A stretch of 64,000 nucleotides of DNA from Streptomyces sp. NBC_00443. Its GTDB lineage: Bacteria; Actinomycetota; Actinomycetes; Streptomycetales; Streptomycetaceae. The notes beneath the pieces were generated by a model that ran no database searches, was not told where the DNA came from, and was given only the letters and a program-made list of their open reading frames with translations. The stretch lies in assembly GCF_036014175.1 (NCBI RefSeq), contig NZ_CP107917.1, forward strand, positions 2,852,001-2,916,000, given 5' to 3'. A program made the translations under genes and the position numbers. Each line of letters starts with the position of its first letter. The first letter of the stretch is position 1. Positions 62,501 to 64,000 of the stretch are shown here, piece after piece.

Positions 62501-63958
62501 CTAGGCGAGCGGCAGGCGGAGTTCGAACAGGGCGCCGCCTGCCGGGGCGTCGCGGACCGTGAGTGTGCCACCGTGGCGTGCGGCCACGTCCCGGGCGATG
62601 GCGAGTCCGAGCCCGGCGCCGCCGTCGTCGCGGGTGCGGGCCTCGTCCAGCCGTACGAACCGCTCGAAGATCCGCTCCCGGTCGGCCTCGGCCACCCCGT
62701 CCCCGTCGTCGGCCACAGCCGCTACCGCCCAGTCCCCGTCCCGCCCGACGGACACGGTGACCGCCTCCCGGGCATGCCGCTGAGCGTTGTCGAGCAGGTT
62801 GCCCAGGACCCGCTCCAACTGTCCCCGGGACCCGGCCACTTCGGCGATGTCCGCCTCGACAGCCACGTTCTCCCGGCCCCGCGCCTCCCGCCGCGCCACC
62901 TCGCCCAGATCGACCCGCTTGTCGCCGGGCCCCTCCCCCGCGTCCAGGCGGGCGAGCAGCAACAGGTCGGCGGCGAGGCGCTGCAGTCGTACGGTGTCCT
63001 CCACCGCGCCCGGCACGTCCAGCAACTCCGGGTGGGCGGCGCCCACTTCGAGCTGGGTGCGCAGGGACGCGATCGGACTGCGCAGTTCGTGCGAGGCGTC
63101 GGCGACGAACCGGCGCTGGCGCTCCACGGACGTCTCCAGCGCGGCCAGCGTCTCGTTGGTGGTGCGGGCGAGCCTGGCGACCTCGTCGTGCGTGTCCGGC
63201 TCCGGCACGCGCCGGGCGAGGTCCTCGGACGCGGTGATCGCGGCCATCTCACGCCGGATGCCCTCCACCGGACGCAGTGCGCGCCGGGTGACCAGCCAGG
63301 TCACGGCCGCGACGACGCCGAGCAGCAGCGGGAAGCCGATCAGCATGACGGTGAGCGCGGAGTTCACGGCGCTCTGCTCGGCCTCCAGCGAGCCGCCGGC
63401 GTGGACGGTGAGCGTGCCCCGGTCGTCGGTCTCCACCGGGACGGCGGCGAAGCGGTAGTCGGCGGTGTCGCCGTCGATCGTCGCGGAGCCGTCGCTGAGC
63501 TCGCTCACTTCGCCGATCTCGCCGGCGTGCTGGGCCGTGTCGTCGCCCGAACCGTCACCCTGGCCGTCGTCCGCCTCGTCGTCGGCGTCCTCGCCGCCCG
63601 AACCGGCGGGGTTGCCCATGCCCCCCGCGTCACCCTTGCGCGGCTGCGGCTGCACTGCGTCGGTGCCCGTGCCGCTGATCCGCTCAAGGTCCTCGGTGGC
63701 CGCGACGAGACGGCCGTTCGCGTCGACGACCTGGACCGGGCTGTCGTCGTCGATGTCCAGCTGGTCGTACGACTTCCCGGCTACGAGCTGGGCGACGACG
63801 TTCTGCGCCGTGCGCTCCGCCTCGCTGCCCGCCTTGTCGATCAGGCTGGACCGCAGCGACAGCAGCACCGCGGCGCCGGCCGCGACCAGAGCGACGGCCA
63901 CCACGAGGGTGGCGGCGAGTGTGGCCCGTGACCGGACCGAGCCGAAGAGCCGTCTCAT
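62501..63958 (-). CDS. Two-component sensor histidine kinase (OmpR-partner type)
   Basis: A 485-residue membrane kinase. TM1 (LAATLVVAVALVAAGAAVLL), an extracytoplasmic domain with a very acidic Gly/Asp segment (GGEDADDEADDGQGDGSGDD, residues ~120-140), TM2 (TVMLIGFPLLLGVVAAVTWLV), HAMP, H-box VADASHELRSPIASL, and the ATPase domain (VLGNLLDNAQRHA, DDGDGV, GAGLGLAIARDV). ATG 63958 overlaps the upstream response-regulator stop, giving a classic pair. The acidic loop might bind cations; the signal is unknown. Confidence 0.93.
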   Translation of the reverse strand: MRRLFGSVRSRATLAATLVVAVALVAAGAAVLLSLRSSLIDKAGSEAERTAQNVVAQLVAGKSYDQLDIDDDSPVQVVDANGRLVAATEDLERISGTGTDAVQPQPRKGDAGGMGNPAGSGGEDADDEADDGQGDGSGDDTAQHAGEIGEVSELSDGSATIDGDTADYRFAAVPVETDDRGTLTVHAGGSLEAEQSAVNSALTVMLIGFPLLLGVVAAVTWLVTRRALRPVEGIRREMAAITASEDLARRVPEPDTHDEVARLARTTNETLAALETSVERQRRFVADASHELRSPIASLRTQLEVGAAHPELLDVPGAVEDTVRLQRLAADLLLLARLDAGEGPGDKRVDLGEVARREARGRENVAVEADIAEVAGSRGQLERVLGNLLDNAQRHAREAVTVSVGRDGDWAVAAVADDGDGVAEADRERIFERFVRLDEARTRDDGGAGLGLAIARDVAARHGGTLTVRDAPAGGALFELRLPLA

Positions 63959-64000
63959 CGTTCCGCCTCCAGTCGGTACCCGGCGCCGCGGACCGTCTTG
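63955..64000 (-). CDS. OmpR-family response regulator, C-terminal end only
   Basis: The last 14 codons plus stop of a gene that continues beyond the window. They read KTVRGAGYRLEAER, the invariant end of the OmpR/PhoB winged-helix domain (RGVGY-type wing). The TGA overlaps the kinase ATG (ATGA). This is the cognate regulator of the kinase. Confidence 0.85.
   Translation of the reverse strand, partial: KTVRGAGYRLEAER

Overview
The window is a stretch of a Streptomyces chromosome, very probably core. It has very high GC, GTG and TTG starts, ATGA/GTGA gene overlaps, GC-rich hairpin terminators, and a gene order I recognise from the SCO54xx region of S. coelicolor (GlgE operon, HelD-like helicase, MerR-thioredoxin, DctA with a CitA-type two-component system, pfkA2, pta-ackA, pyk2, icmA). 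I see no insertion sequence, prophage, integrase, CRISPR array, tRNA or rRNA. The one accessory-looking block is a type II polyketide cluster at about 48.9-58.5 kb.

Layout. 1-2.5 kb: end of a heterodimeric ABC exporter. 2.6-4.6 kb: glutamine-dependent NAD synthetase. 4.9-8.9 kb: two paralogous secreted M4 metalloproteases. 8.9-13.6 kb: DUF1990 protein, glycogen phosphorylase and a secreted subtilase. 13.8-21.9 kb: glgE-treS-mak-glgB, the complete trehalose to maltose-1-phosphate to branched alpha-glucan pathway. 21.9-25.1 kb: HelD-like helicase, thioredoxin and MerR regulator, with a small-RNA-like element between the helicase and thioredoxin. 25.3-30.2 kb: dicarboxylate transporter and its divergent CitA/CitB-type two-component system. 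30.3-33.5 kb: sugar ABC transporter without its own ATPase. 33.9-40.8 kb: HTH regulator, 6-phosphofructokinase, phosphotransacetylase, acetate kinase and pyruvate kinase. 40.9-43.6 kb: three-gene cell-surface module of unknown function. 44.3-48.8 kb: thioredoxin-TPR co-chaperone, TetR regulator, isobutyryl-CoA mutase large subunit, DUF3817 protein and MarR regulator. 48.9-58.5 kb: spore-pigment-type (whiE-like) type II PKS with extra oxygenases and an amidohydrolase. 59-62.5 kb: thiamine-binding protein, DUF3817 protein, three AIM24 paralogues and a MarR regulator. 62.5-64 kb: histidine kinase and the last codons of its response regulator.

Metabolically the window joins central carbon flow (PFK, PK, Pta-AckA, sugar and C4-dicarboxylate uptake, isobutyryl-CoA mutase) to carbon storage (GlgP, GlgE, TreS, GlgB) and to developmental functions (extracellular proteases, spore-pigment PKS). 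Several intergenic gaps hold clear dyads or promoter elements, listed separately.

Caution on the sequence: four otherwise conserved genes (ABC exporter subunit 2, glgE, glgB, helicase) are each broken by the same kind of lesion, a run of four C (or G on the opposite strand) where five restore the frame. I treat these as probable homopolymer errors and annotate each gene across the lesion. Promoters and operators are predictions from sequence only.
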